In this document: one piece after another, positions 9,221 to 19,771 of the stretch
Position numbering within the stretch: position 1 is the first letter of the stretch
Layout: every line of letters starts with the position of its first letter
Assembly: GCA_030686995.1 (NCBI GenBank)
Contig: CM060686.1
Location: 73,235,757-73,299,756 of the forward strand
Direction: 5' to 3'
Source: Artemisia argyi
Lineage: Eukaryota; Streptophyta; Magnoliopsida; Asterales; Asteraceae
Length of the DNA stretch: 64,000 nucleotides
Notes under the pieces: generated by a model
Databases searched by the model: none
Told to the model about the DNA's origin: nothing
The model's input: only the letters and a program-made list of their open reading frames with translations
Program-made: the position numbers and the translations under genes

Positions 9221-9921
9221 GAAAGTAATACTCGGTCATATATATTATTACATGTTATTTTGCCTTTTAATTATGTTGTCCTTATTAATATTGTGCTCGT
9301 GATTCTCCTTATAATTTGTAAGGCATTTGTCATATGGGTGGCATATACAAATGCATAGTTTAATAAATCATCAAATTTGTGTAACAAATGCTATTTATGT
9401 TTATATTCTGTTAAATGTGTGCATTGAAACGGCGCTATATATGTTTCAGTTGTATATGGCTGTGTTTTTCACTACTGCTGCTACTGCAATTCCATCGCAT
9501 AGCACATGTGCAAATTAAACACCATTTAATTTTATTTTGAGTTAAATTCCATATTCGGATTGTAGAACTCATATTTTGTAAATGTTTTCTAAAAGGCCAC
9601 TTTTTTAAAATCAAAATTGTTTCCAAATGGAAGCTGACTGTTGTTATCTACAAATGATTTATATGCCAAGACGAAAGCACATTGTTAAGCTTCTGTAAAT
9701 TTTGTATGCATCATGGTTAAAAGCAATGGTTCTACGAAAATTAGTATATAAGATAGAAATGAAAATACTTTTCATAACATGTATCTGATAATGAGGTAGC
9801 CTTAAAACAGATAGGAAATATTAACAACCCAAAATCTAACAGTAACAAGTATCGTTACATCATTAGCTGTTCTAAAATCTCTGTAGAAAAGTAGCAATGG
9901 AATTATTAACAACTATAAAGA

Positions 9922-10280
9922 TTAAATCTGATATGAAGCTTTAGTCTTGGGGCTCACATGCTCATTCATCCAGGTTGGCTTCTTAATGCCTCTTCTCAGC
10001 CTGTTAATTTGATCAACTTGGTCTCCAAAGCAGGCTAATGATGTGTTTCCAGCAACTGCACCATTTGTAGCAGCATAAAAATCAGAAGCTCAACTTGATA
10101 TCAAATAACATTGCATTTACCACGACTCCACGAGTCATAAACTTTCCTAGAATACAACAAGACAAAAAGAGATGAAAGCTTACTTTTTTTCAATGGCTGG
10201 AATCGTGTTCTGTGGCCTTCAGAATCCTCATTTGAGTGAAGGCGTGTTGAAATTTGGTTTTACAGGTTTAGCTGATCTGT
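9922..10280 (-). pseudogene. possible terminal exons of an unidentified gene
   Basis: On the minus strand 10055-9922 can be read as a last exon after a GGTGCAG acceptor. It is basic (INRLRRGIKKPTWMNEH) and ends at a TAA. A second exon-like stretch about 150 bases upstream (about 10280-10182) reads KPVKPNFNTPSLK...RPQNTIPAIEKK with two in-frame stops and ends at an AAG|GTAAGC-like donor. No family is recognised. The stops suggest a decayed gene. The flanks 9220-9920 hold nothing else that I can support. Confidence 0.35.
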
Positions 10281-10604
10281 TTTCTTGACCTGAAACTTGA
10301 GATCAAATAACATTGCATTCACAACGAGTCATCTATTTGATCTAACTTTTAAAAAATACAGTAGTTGCTTATTCGGTTTCACTGGAAACTACTTGCAGAA
10401 AATCATCTATTTGATCGGTTGAAGGCAATATACATATACGATCAACTAGTTTGAAAGTAAATTGACCAGTATTATCACATTTCTTACTCTACATAAACTT
10501 TCTGAGTATACATTTGAAATGTTATGTAATGATAATTTACTAGAAATGGACAGACTCTGATTACTGATTTCGACAATGAATGTATGTTGCTTATCCTTTA
10601 TTTT

Positions 10605-10680
10605 TTACCCTATCTTACTCTCACACCGGAGTTTGGTCTCGGGACAAAACCTAAGACGAGCCTAATGTGTGTATAAACTC
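10605..10680 (+). repeat. remnant of a Tat-type LTR
   Basis: TATCTTACTCTCACACCGGAG is followed by a purine-rich stretch and a TAAGACGAGCCTAATG stretch. This matches the 3' part of the LTRs at 19244 and 28705 (ACTTACTCTCACGCCGGAG ... GATAAGCCTAACGG) with many changes. No second end or target duplication is visible. Confidence 0.45.
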
Positions 10681-10955
10681 TTTTCCCTTATAAGTTCATT
10701 ACGGACTTGATCTCAAGAAATCTGAAGGGCTAAACAAGCTTACAAGCATCAATACCAAAGAGCAGGCTATTTTCTCTACACCCTCTTTAATGACCAAAAA
10801 TTAAAACATCAAAATTCAATATCTTGGTATGGAATTGATTGAATTGATTTTTAAATGGTACAAAATCAAATCTTAAGCGCCGAATATGGTTTTGACCAAA
10901 AGTAGTTACGAAAACATAAAATATAAACTCCCGCTAAAGTAAACAATAAAAAAAT

Positions 10956-11278
10956 GGGAAAATTACCAAAATAGATCAGTCGCCCAAAGCAGAATAGATG
11001 TTTTTAAATCACTTTCCTCCGGCGGATCAGGGCAACTTGGCGACTGAGCAACCTTCATATATGTGCGACACGTGTCGAATATTTTATTAATATAGTACAG
11101 AATCTAGAATCTTTTGGAATGTATAGTACAAAATCTAGAATCTTTTAAGGACACGTGTCGCACATATATGAAGGTTGCTCAATTTTTTAAGTTGCCCGAT
11201 CTAATTTTGGAAAGTGAAATTTGAAAGTCTAAAAATTGACTAGTCAAAAAGTCAACGATCTATTTTGGTAATTATCCC
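10956..11278. mobile_element. MITE with terminal and internal inverted repeats
   Basis: The terminal arms are GGGAAAATTACCAAAATAG and its imperfect complement CTATTTTGGTAATTATCCC. Inside, a 30-bp inverted repeat (about 11043-11074 and 11149-11181) carries the palindrome CGACACGTGTCG, which includes a CACGTG G-box core. The whole element can fold into a long hairpin. The flanks are A-rich, so the target duplication and superfamily are unclear. Confidence 0.7.
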
Positions 11279-11500
11279 TAAAAAAATTGAATTAGTTCCC
11301 TTCACATATTTTTCTTTCCTGGCCTCTTTAATGTCCAAAACCAATAAGAGCATCAACAATGCAAGGTTTGAAGAAAGACTTTTTGCATTTAATGCCTTAA
11401 ATGCATTTCATATTTAATGAACAAGGTTTGATGAAAGACTTTGTGTTTCACAAGTCTTTCTAAAAACCTTATAAAAAAGCTTTCAACATTATGGATAAAA

Positions 11501-12518
11501 TGTTGGAAACGGTGTACACTTTATTTATAAAATCAGATTAAGATAAATAATATAATTAACAGAATGTAAATAACAGAAAATAAATACAGACAGAATGGAG
11601 TAGAAGCAGAAGACAGACTCTAATAACGATTAAATAAAAGAAAGCAGTAATGGTAACGGAACGAGGCTCGTGTAAACACGATTCCCTTAAAACAGATTCG
11701 CCGTCTGTTTCCCAGGGTACAACGTTCAAAGCTGTTGTACAGCCGGACTTAACAACTTGCCTGAAAGATCTCGAAAACCTGTGTGATTCTGATCGAAGAG
11801 CTGCTGGAATTCGTCTGGTAAAGAGCCACGTATTCTGTCAATGAAAACCGAATGAGACTATGGCTATATTTATACTGAAAAATTATCTTGTCCTCCAAGA
11901 TAATATATCTTCCAGTATTATACAAATCAGTTATTTTCAAAACTGATTTGCACATCTTTTTTACACACGAAAATATATGCCATAATATTTGTATATCTTT
12001 TGTAACACGAAATTAATCTATTCTAAAAATAGATTTACAGAAAACTGGAAACTTGAGCAACCCGAATCTGCAGCAAAAAGATACGCACGTAGGCGAGGTT
12101 TCGGAGCTGCATTCGTGTCCGCAGGTCGCGCGGGCTCGCATGAGTTCAGTAGCTTCGAACTCATTTTGGTCCAGAAATCCCACAATCTGCACCCCCCCTG
12201 CGCGCGCACACGTAGGAGTGGGAGCATAGCTCACCTAAAGGAATTTGGAAGCAAATACCAACTATTCCTTATAAACAAGCATTCACTTCTTGTTTTGGGC
12301 GATGTGGGACTTTTCAATTTTGTGTTTCACGTGCCTCACTTTGAGACACGATATCTCATTCATCTTAGCTCTATTTTGGACATATTTTAGCTTGTTACGA
12401 AGCTCTCTTGGAGGAGAACACAACGCCCCCAATAAACACTAATATATATAACATATACATATATTAAATTATGTCCAAACTTTGCAAAAACTCATTTTTC
12501 AAAACCATTTTTCCAACA
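11501..12518 (-). repeat. 3' LTR of copia A
   Basis: Reads TGTTGGAAAC...TTTCCAACA on the plus strand; this pair of ends is a 7-bp inverted repeat. It is almost identical to 17488-18505. Confidence 0.95.
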
Positions 12519-12535
12519 ATCCCCCACATGAATGG
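12519..12535 (-). promoter_or_regulatory. polypurine tract of copia A
   Basis: The minus strand reads CATGTGGGGGAT immediately before the 3' LTR. This is the expected plus-strand primer site. Confidence 0.75.
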
Positions 12536-13123
12536 AGATCGGTCGAAAACACACGAAAGTTTCCGCGAAATTTCTGCGGTTAAGTCTTGCATAGGATAGG
12601 TAGGTGTGACCCTTTGAACCTTCCCTTGTGAGATGCACTTAGTCTCCTAGATCTGAGTAGACGCGATGTCCTTGAACTCAACATCTGTTTACGTAGACGA
12701 CAATACACACTCACACAAGACTCTCCCTGACCTTGTCAAGTCCTCATAGTCGTATTCGTTATGGTCGTGAATACTAGCCTGGTTCTGCAAGAGCTCTTAG
12801 GAATTGCGCCCCCACAATTCCCTTCGAAGCGACCCCACTTCTCTCTCACATAGGTGATTTCATCTTGAATCATTAAAAACACATGTTTTGTGATTTCATC
12901 TTGAACCATTATGCTTTATGATTTCATCCTGAATCATAAAAAGCCATATGTTTAACCTCTCAATAAGTCACATTTGTTATAGGAATGGACTAGGAAGTTA
13001 CAATATATAAGTAACTCCCCCACATTGACGTGACTTCCCCCACATTTCTATGATTAGGTTGTCCTATTGAACCCAGATCTTGGGACCTCCAGTCAACTGG
13101 GTTAGGTTTTCCTTCATAGAAAC

Positions 13124-16100
13124 TCATTCCTTTAAGGGCTTTAGTCCCATTCCTTTAGACGACTTACTAACTAACTCTCTGCTTAAGCCTTTCGTAAGCG
13201 GATCCGCGATGTTATCCTTTGACTGCACATAGTCAATTGAGATAACTCCTGTTGAGAGTAGTTGTCGTATCGAATTATGTCGACGACGGATATGTCTGGA
13301 CTTTCCATTATACATTATGCTATGAGCTCTGCCAATTGCCGATTGACTATCACAATGTATACTAATGGCCATTACCGGTTTAGGCCACCTTGGTATGTCC
13401 TCTACGAATTGTCGTAGCCATTCCGCCTCTTGTCCGCATTTATCTAACGCGATAAATTCTGATTCCATCGTGGACTTAGCTATAACAGTTTGCTTGGAAG
13501 ACTTCCAAGATATAGCTGCCCCTCCTAGTGTAAACACATATCCACTAGTCGATCTAGAATCCTTTATGTCAGATATCGAATTAGCATCACTGTATCCTTC
13601 AATAACAGCTGGATATCTTTCATAATGCAGTCCATAATCGCGACTGTATCTCAAATAATGAAGTACCCTAGTCATAGCTCCCCAATGTGCATAACTTGGA
13701 TTACTAGTATACCTACTTAGCCTGCTAACAGCATATGCTAAGTCAGGTCGGGTACTTGTCATCAAATACATTAACATGCCAATAATTCTTGAATACTCTA
13801 ATTGGGCAACACCTGCGCCTCTATTTTTAGATAGATGCTTGCTGGTGTCAATTGGAGTTCTAGCTAGGCCGGAATCCCCCGCATTATGAGTAGCCAGAAT
13901 TTTGTCAACATAATGTGCTTGACTTAACACAAGTCCATTTTGAGTTCGTATGATCTTTATTCCAAGGATCACATCAGCCAAACCCATATCCTTCATGTCA
14001 AACTTAGATTTCAACATGTCTTTAGTAGATTTGATCATCTTGTCGTTACTGCCAACGATAAGCATATCATCAACATATAAACACAAGATTACATATCCAC
14101 TACTTGTGTCTTTTACATAAACACACTTGTCGCATTCATTAATTTTGAATCCACTCTCTAGCATGGCGTGGTCAAATTTTTGATGCCACTGTTTGGGAGC
14201 TTGCTTTAAGCCATATAATGACTTAACAAGCCTGCAAACTTTGTTCTCTTGTCCAGGAGCTATGAAACCCTCAGGTTGGTTCATGTAGATCTCTTCTTCT
14301 AAATCCCCGTTTAGAAAAGCCGTTTTCACATCCATTTGGTGAATTTCCAAATTTCTTAAAGCGGCAATGGCAAGTATCATCCTGATCGACGTTATTCGTG
14401 TAACAGGAGAATATGTATCAAAGTAATCTAGACCTTCACGTTGTCTAAATCCTTTGATTACCAATCTTGCTTTGTACTTGTCAATGGTGCCATCGGCTTT
14501 CATCTTCTTCTTGAAGATCCATTTATAGCCTAGTGGTTTACAACCAGGAGGTAAATCCACGAGCTCCCAAGTATGATTTTGTAAAATAGAATCTATTTCA
14601 CTTTTAATGGATTCTTTCCATTGAGGCCCTTCTGAGGAAGTTACCGCTTCTCGATAAGAAGTAGGTTCATGTTCTACCATAAAAGAAACAAAATCGGGTC
14701 CAAACGATTTCTCGGTTCTTGCCCTTTTGCTTCTTCTAGGTTCTACTTCTTCTTCCTCGATTTGATCCTGTCTCTCATCTTGGAGATCATTATCATCTCG
14801 TTGTCTCTTATCTTGGACAACATTGTCATCTATTCTAGATGAACTTCCAGTTTCCTTCGTTAAACAAGGAAATATATCTTCAAAGAAGGAAGCATTCCTT
14901 GATTCCATTACAGAACCCTTTTGTATATCCGGATTTTTCGAATCATGTACAATGAAACGATAAGCACTGCTATTCTTAGCATATCCAATGAATATACAAT
15001 CCACAGATTTAGGTCCAATCTTTTGGGCCTTGGGAGTCGGTATAGCTACCTTTGCTAGACACCCCCACACTCGTAAGTACTGATATGATGGTTTTCTTCC
15101 CATCCATAGTTCATAAGGGGTCTCTTCTTTTTCCTTACGAGGTATCTTATTTAAAAGATAAGTAGCCGTTAGAATGGCTTCCCCCCACATGTCCTGGTTT
15201 AAACCAGAACTTATCAACATGGCATTAACCATTTCCTTCAAGGTACGGTTCTTCCTTTCGGCAATACCGTTCTGTTGAGGTGAGTAAGGAGCAGTGAACT
15301 CATGTCTGATTCCATGTTTCGCACATAGATCAGCGAATTGAGACACGTATTCACCTCCTCTATCACTTCGTACCACCTTGATTTTCTTACTAAGTTGATT
15401 CTCAACTTCGTTTTTGTATAGAACAAACTTGTCTATAGCTTCATCTTTACTTTTTAACAAGTAAACGTAGCAATACTTTGTACAATCATCAATAAACGTG
15501 ATAAAGTACTTATTGCCACCTTTAGTGGGTAGTGATTTCAAATCACATATGTCAGTGTGTATCTTATCAAGTGGTTCGGTTTTTCGTTCAACCGATTTGA
15601 AAGATGCTTCTGTAAGTTTGGCTTCAACACAAGTTTCACATTTATATTTTGAGTCAATATGGAAATTAGGTATGCAATTAAATTTAATCAAACGGCGCAT
15701 TGAATTAAAATTTACATGTCCAAGACGGCCATGCCACACATTAGAAGACTCAATCAAATAAGCAGAAGAATTCATTTTATTGATATCATTCTTAACAACC
15801 ATTACATTGAGCTTAAACATACCATTCAGGGCATATCCCCTACCAACATACATTTGATTCTTAGAAAGAACAAACTTATCAGACTCAAAAACAAGACGAA
15901 AACCAAACTTGTTCAACAGCCAACCAGACACAAGATTCTTGCGAATTTCTGGAACATACAAGACATTAGTCAACTTGAGCTCTTTCTCGGATGTCATCTT
16001 CAGGATTACATCTCCTTCGCCCTTGATATCAGCAGTTGCAGAGTTGCCCATGTACAACTTGTCTCCATTGTCAACCGCTCTGAAAGAGTGAAACATACTC

Positions 16101-17158
16101 TTATCAGCACACACATGACGGGTAGCCCCAGTATCAACCCACCATTCCCTGTTGTTTGAACCTACCAGGTTAACTTCAGAGATCATGGCAATGACGTCAG
16201 AAACCATAGCAATCATGTCCACATCATTCACCATATTTGCCTCGCGTGGAGTCACCCGCTTCGGCATCTTACAGTTAGCAGCACGGTGACCTGGTTGGTC
16301 ACAATTGAAACACACCCCTTGGAACTGTTGTTTCACAATTGCAGCTTTAGGAGCAAGGTACTCAGACTTCCCTTTGCCCTTCTTGTCATTCTTTCCTTTG
16401 CCCTTGCCTTTTCCCTTGACATGAGACTTTGAAGATGACGAAGCATGCTCAACCAAATTTGCCTTGGCAGAATCAGGCGTATAAGTGTTTTTCTGAGCCA
16501 GCTTGTTGTCCTCTTCAATACGAAGACGAACAACCAAGTCTTCAACACTCATCTCCTTTCGCTTATGCTTCAGGTAGTTCTTGAATTCTACCCAGCTTGG
16601 AGGTAACTTTTCAATGATAGCAGCAACTTGAAAAGTTTCACTCAAAGTCATTCCTTCAGCATGAATGTCGTGTAGCAAAATCTGCAGATCTTGAACCTGA
16701 CTCATCACTTTCTTTGAATCATCCATCTTGTAATCCAAAAAGCGTGCTACCACGAACTTCTTTGTACCAGCATCCTCAGTTTTGTACTTGCGCTCCAATG
16801 ACTCCCATAATTCTTTGGCAGTCTTGGTCTTGCAGTACACGTTGTACAAAGAGTCGACCAAACCATTCAGAACATAGTTGTGACACAAAAAGTCTGAATG
16901 TTTCCATGCTTCCAAGGCTTGCACAGCCTGTTGATTAGAGGATTGACCTTCAGCAGGAGGTTCCACTTGAGGTGCGTTCTCTTTTAAGAACCGCGCAAGG
17001 TTCAAAGTAGTGAGATAAAAGAACATCTTCTGTTGCCACCTCTTAAAATTCTGCCCATTGAATTTCTCTGGTTTCTCAGCATGATTAACAACTGCGTTGG
17101 TAACTGGCGCACCAGATCCATGCACAATAGTCGTCCCAGGAGGAGTAGTGTTTGTCAT
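13124..17158 (-). CDS. copia gag-pol polyprotein
   Basis: A single open frame of 1344 residues, counted from the ATG at 17158 (MTNTTPPG); an in-frame ATG at 17188 would add ten residues. Domains in order are: gag of the UBN2 type (about 30-230); a Lys/Gly-rich linker; a CCHC knuckle, [14 protein letters not shown], near 282; aspartic protease DTGA near 340; the GAG-pre-integrase motif WHGRLGH near 472; integrase with HTDIC, a SDRGGEY segment and a [11 protein letters not shown] region; reverse transcriptase with [11 protein letters not shown] and YVDD near 1027; and RNase H with a YSDAN...STSGYVF segment near 1190. All catalytic motifs are present and there is no stop or frameshift. The order PR-INT-RT-RH defines Ty1/copia. 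It resembles TNT1-94-type polyproteins. Confidence 0.96.
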   Translation of the reverse strand: MTNTTPPGTTIVHGSGAPVTNAVVNHAEKPEKFNGQNFKRWQQKMFFYLTTLNLARFLKENAPQVEPPAEGQSSNQQAVQALEAWKHSDFLCHNYVLNGLVDSLYNVYCKTKTAKELWESLERKYKTEDAGTKKFVVARFLDYKMDDSKKVMSQVQDLQILLHDIHAEGMTLSETFQVAAIIEKLPPSWVEFKNYLKHKRKEMSVEDLVVRLRIEEDNKLAQKNTYTPDSAKANLVEHASSSSKSHVKGKGKGKGKNDKKGKGKSEYLAPKAAIVKQQFQGVCFNCDQPGHRAANCKMPKRVTPREANMVNDVDMIAMVSDVIAMISEVNLVGSNNREWWVDTGATRHVCADKSMFHSFRAVDNGDKLYMGNSATADIKGEGDVILKMTSEKELKLTNVLYVPEIRKNLVSGWLLNKFGFRLVFESDKFVLSKNQMYVGRGYALNGMFKLNVMVVKNDINKMNSSAYLIESSNVWHGRLGHVNFNSMRRLIKFNCIPNFHIDSKYKCETCVEAKLTEASFKSVERKTEPLDKIHTDICDLKSLPTKGGNKYFITFIDDCTKYCYVYLLKSKDEAIDKFVLYKNEVENQLSKKIKVVRSDRGGEYVSQFADLCAKHGIRHEFTAPYSPQQNGIAERKNRTLKEMVNAMLISSGLNQDMWGEAILTATYLLNKIPRKEKEETPYELWMGRKPSYQYLRVWGCLAKVAIPTPKAQKIGPKSVDCIFIGYAKNSSAYRFIVHDSKNPDIQKGSVMESRNASFFEDIFPCLTKETGSSSRIDDNVVQDKRQRDDNDLQDERQDQIEEEEVEPRRSKRARTEKSFGPDFVSFMVEHEPTSYREAVTSSEGPQWKESIKSEIDSILQNHTWELVDLPPGCKPLGYKWIFKKKMKADGTIDKYKARLVIKGFRQREGLDYFDTYSPVTRITSIRMILAIAALRNLEIHQMDVKTAFLNGDLEEEIYMNQPEGFIAPGQENKVCRLVKSLYGLKQAPKQWHQKFDHAMLESGFKINECDKCVYVKDTSSGYVILCLYVDDMLIVGSNDKMIKSTKDMLKSKFDMKDMGLADVILGIKIIRTQNGLVLSQAHYVDKILATHNAGDSGLARTPIDTSKHLSKNRGAGVAQLEYSRIIGMLMYLMTSTRPDLAYAVSRLSRYTSNPSYAHWGAMTRVLHYLRYSRDYGLHYERYPAVIEGYSDANSISDIKDSRSTSGYVFTLGGAAISWKSSKQTVIAKSTMESEFIALDKCGQEAEWLRQFVEDIPRWPKPVMAISIHCDSQSAIGRAHSIMYNGKSRHIRRRHNSIRQLLSTGVISIDYVQSKDNIADPLTKGLSRELVSKSSKGMGLKPLKE

Positions 17159-17487
17159 CCTGAAAGATAAACACAAACAGTTAAACAAACTGTTGCAAAT
17201 CGGTATCTACTTGTACCAGATCTGACTGTACGAAACTCTAACTTGGTTTCGATAAATCAGTTAATAGAAACTCAATCTTGGTTTCAATAAACTGATTAGA
17301 ACAACTGCTTAAAAAAAACGTTATAGATCTGTACACCAAATCTGTAAATAAAATCTGTTTAAATAAAACTGATTTCCAAAGAAACTCAACAAGGTCTCGA
17401 TAGAAAACAGTTTATAAATCTGTTAAAATAATTAATCCGATTTTAACAAAGTGTTTAAATTCGGTTAAACCGAATCTGTTTTAAGAC

Positions 17488-18505
17488 TGTTGGAAACGGT
17501 GTACACTTTATTTATAAAATCAGATTAAGATAAATAATATAATTAACAGAATGTAAATAACAGAAAATAAATACAGACAGAATGGAGTAGAAGCAGAAGA
17601 CAGACTCTAATAACGATTAAATAAAAGAAAGCAGTAATGGTAACGGAACGAGGCTCGTGTAAACACGATTCCCTTAAAACAGATTCGCCGTCTGTTTCCC
17701 AGGGTACAACGTTCAAAGCTGTTGTACAGCCGGACTTAACAACTTGCCTGAAAGATCTCAAAAACCTGTGTGATTCTGATCGAAGAGCTGCTGGAATTCG
17801 TCTGGTAAAGAGCCACGTATTCTGTCAATGAAAACCGAATGAGACTATGGCTATATTTATACTGAAAAATTATCTTGTCCTCCAAGATAATATATCTTCC
17901 AGTATTATACAAATCAGTTATTTTCAAAACTGATTTGCACATCTTTTTTACACACGAAAATATATGCCATAATATTTGTATATCTTTTGTAACACGAAAT
18001 TAATCTATTCTAAAAATAGATTTACAGAAAACTGGAAACTTGAGCAACCCGAATCTGCAGCAAAAAGATACGCACGTAGGCGAGGTTTCGGAGCTGCATT
18101 CGTGTCCGCAGGTCGCGCGGGCTCGCATGAGTTCAGTAGCTTCGAACTCATTTTGGTCCAGAAATCCCACAATCTGCACCCCCCCTGCGCGCGCACACGT
18201 AGGAGTGGGAGCATAGCTCACCTAAAGGAATTTGGAAGCAAATACCAACTATTCCTTATAAACAAGCATTCACTTCTTGTTTTGGGCGATGTGGGACTTT
18301 TCAATTTTGTGTTTCACGTGCCTCACTTTGAGACACGATATCTCATTCATCTTAGCTCTATTTTGGACATATTTTAGCTTGTTACGAAGCTCTCTTGGAG
18401 GAGAACACAACGCCCCCAATAAACACTAATATATATAACATATACATATATTAAATTATGTCCAAACTTTGCAAAAACTCATTTTTCAAAACCATTTTTC
18501 CAACA
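17488..18505 (-). repeat. 5' LTR of copia A
   Basis: This is the transcription-start LTR for the minus-strand element. A minus-strand TATA box (TATAAATATAG, 17851-17861) is visible. The bases just inside the element (17487 downwards) read GTCTTAAAACAGATTCGG, not the usual TGGTATCAGAGC primer site. Confidence 0.95.
17851..17861 (-). promoter_or_regulatory. TATA box in the copia A 5' LTR
   Basis: TATAAATATAG on the minus strand is the best core promoter candidate in the LTR. The same site occurs in the 3' LTR at about 11864-11874. Confidence 0.55.
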
Positions 18506-18680
18506 TAAAAACCCTTTACAAAGGCTTTTTAAAATAGTAAAAAGCTTTTAAAGCTTTTTGCATAAGAGATGCTCTAACATCAAAATTTTCCCTCTATACC
18601 CAAATAATATCTCACATATTTATATCTTCCACACTTCTATTCAGTTTTGGTTCATTATCTCACTTTTATGCATCGGTAAG

Positions 18681-18980
18681 ATGGAGGGAATGGTCTCTTT
18701 ATGTCAGAATCGCGATATTATTATTAACAAAGAGAACATCCCTATTTGTTAACAAAACTAGTGATTATAGACGATGTTGAAGAAGAAAAGTAACAAGTAT
18801 AGGAAGCCCCTCAAGGATATTACTAATCTCATTGTCAAAAATTTGAACCAAGCGTCTCAGAGTGCAACTTTATATTTGTTCCCTCCTTTGCAATCAGGTT
18901 CATTTTGTGGGTCGTCGGTTGGTGATCATGTTTTGATTCATAAGGGACGTTGCAAGTCGCGATTGTTTAATTTCAGATAG
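18681..18980 (+). pseudogene. short KEN-box / DITN-motif protein remnant
   Basis: One frame reads MEGMVSLCQNRD, then a KENIP motif, four stop codons within 30 bases (18750-18773), and then KKKSNKYRKPLKDITNLI and about 50 more residues to a stop at 18980. KEN boxes together with R-x-L/DITN motifs are typical of small plant cell-cycle regulators degraded by the APC/C, such as PATRONUS-like proteins. That resemblance is weak and from memory. The stops mean the gene is broken or the model is wrong. Confidence 0.3.
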
Positions 18981-19243
18981 CAAGTGTATGATGTTATCTT
19001 CGGATACATAGATACATATATTGATGAATTCATGGTTTAAGTTGTTGGATATAGAGTTATTTTCCTTATTGGTTATTCTACTATTTTTGAAAGTTATATG
19101 TAGTCATGTAGTTTTTGAAAGAAAAATTAAACATTAGTTTTCAAGTGAAGGTGTTCAAATGGGGTTATGAAAGTGCAAAATCAAATCCTGTTTGTTATGT
19201 CCTTAATAGTTGATATTTATTGCTGGATAACATTTATGGTAGT

Positions 19244-19735
19244 TGATGACGTATAATCTATATTTGGGCCACAAGCCCAAATGATAAACATTACTTGCGC
19301 CTAAGTCCACCACGAGTGGACCACCATGACAATGGTATGGGCCGCAGTATTAATGCCTTGGGCTCACGAAGCCCAATGCCCAATCTAACCCACCGGGTAC
19401 ACGATAAGGATTATCTATTCATGGAAAAGATATCCTTACTTCGGATAAGCACCACGCGTGCGAAGAGTAAGGAGCAAGAAACACGGTTTCTTAGCCCCTA
19501 TATATAGAATCATACGATTCTCATTCAAGGTACGACATACAAACCCTAACTCTTTAAGAGAACCCTAAATCGATTACTTACTCTCACGCCGGAGTCTAAT
19601 CGGGGGAGACAATCCCTCGATAAGCCTAACGGTGTTGTTTTATTTTCTTAGTACGCAGGTAACAAAGTGCTAAGAAGCGAATTGATACGAGAGCAAGAGC
19701 CCAATAACCAGGTACGCCCAACTTTTGTATCAACA
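19244..19735 (+). repeat. 5' LTR of the Tat element
   Basis: Runs from TGATGACGTATA to TTTTGTATCAACA. It contains a TATA box (CTATATATAG, 19498-19507). Near-identical copy at 28705-29196. Confidence 0.96.
19498..19507 (+). promoter_or_regulatory. TATA box in the Tat 5' LTR
   Basis: CTATATATAG is the only strong TATA motif in the LTR and lies about 240 bases before its end. Confidence 0.6.
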
Positions 19736-19737
19736 AG

Positions 19738-19754
19738 TGGCGCCATCCGTGGGA
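19738..19754 (+). promoter_or_regulatory. primer binding site of the Tat element
   Basis: TGGCGCCATCCGTGGGA lies two bases after the 5' LTR. It is the type of primer site usual for Tat-group elements (TGGCGCC core). Confidence 0.8.
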
Positions 19755-19771
19755 CCCTACTACAAACTAGA

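Larger units (their letters stand above)
11501..18505 (-). mobile_element. copia LTR retrotransposon A, apparently intact
   Basis: A complete 7.0-kb element on the minus strand. It has LTRs of 1018 bp each, target duplication TAAAA (11496-11500 and 18506-18510), one uninterrupted polyprotein and a polypurine tract. By eye the LTRs differ at only one site (11768 region CTCGAAAAC versus CTCAAAAAC), so the insertion is very recent. It may be autonomous. The usual tRNA-Met primer site is not visible next to the 5' LTR. The internal non-coding part 12536-13123 holds three copies of an ATTTCATC-TGAA-CAT repeat (12846-12950) and nothing else recognisable. Confidence 0.93.
11348..18574. mobile_element. 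Tourist-like MITE split by copia A
   Basis: Once the copia element is removed the remaining 217 bp start GAGCATC and end GATGCTC, flanked by TAA (11345-11347 and 18575-18577). This is the 3-bp duplication expected for PIF/Harbinger-type MITEs. The two parts are 11348-11500 and 18511-18574. Confidence 0.65.

Noticed and set aside
11989..12390. A 133-codon frame in each copia A LTR (also 17976-18377)
   Set aside because: Lies wholly in LTR promoter/leader DNA, is on the strand opposite the element, and resembles no protein.
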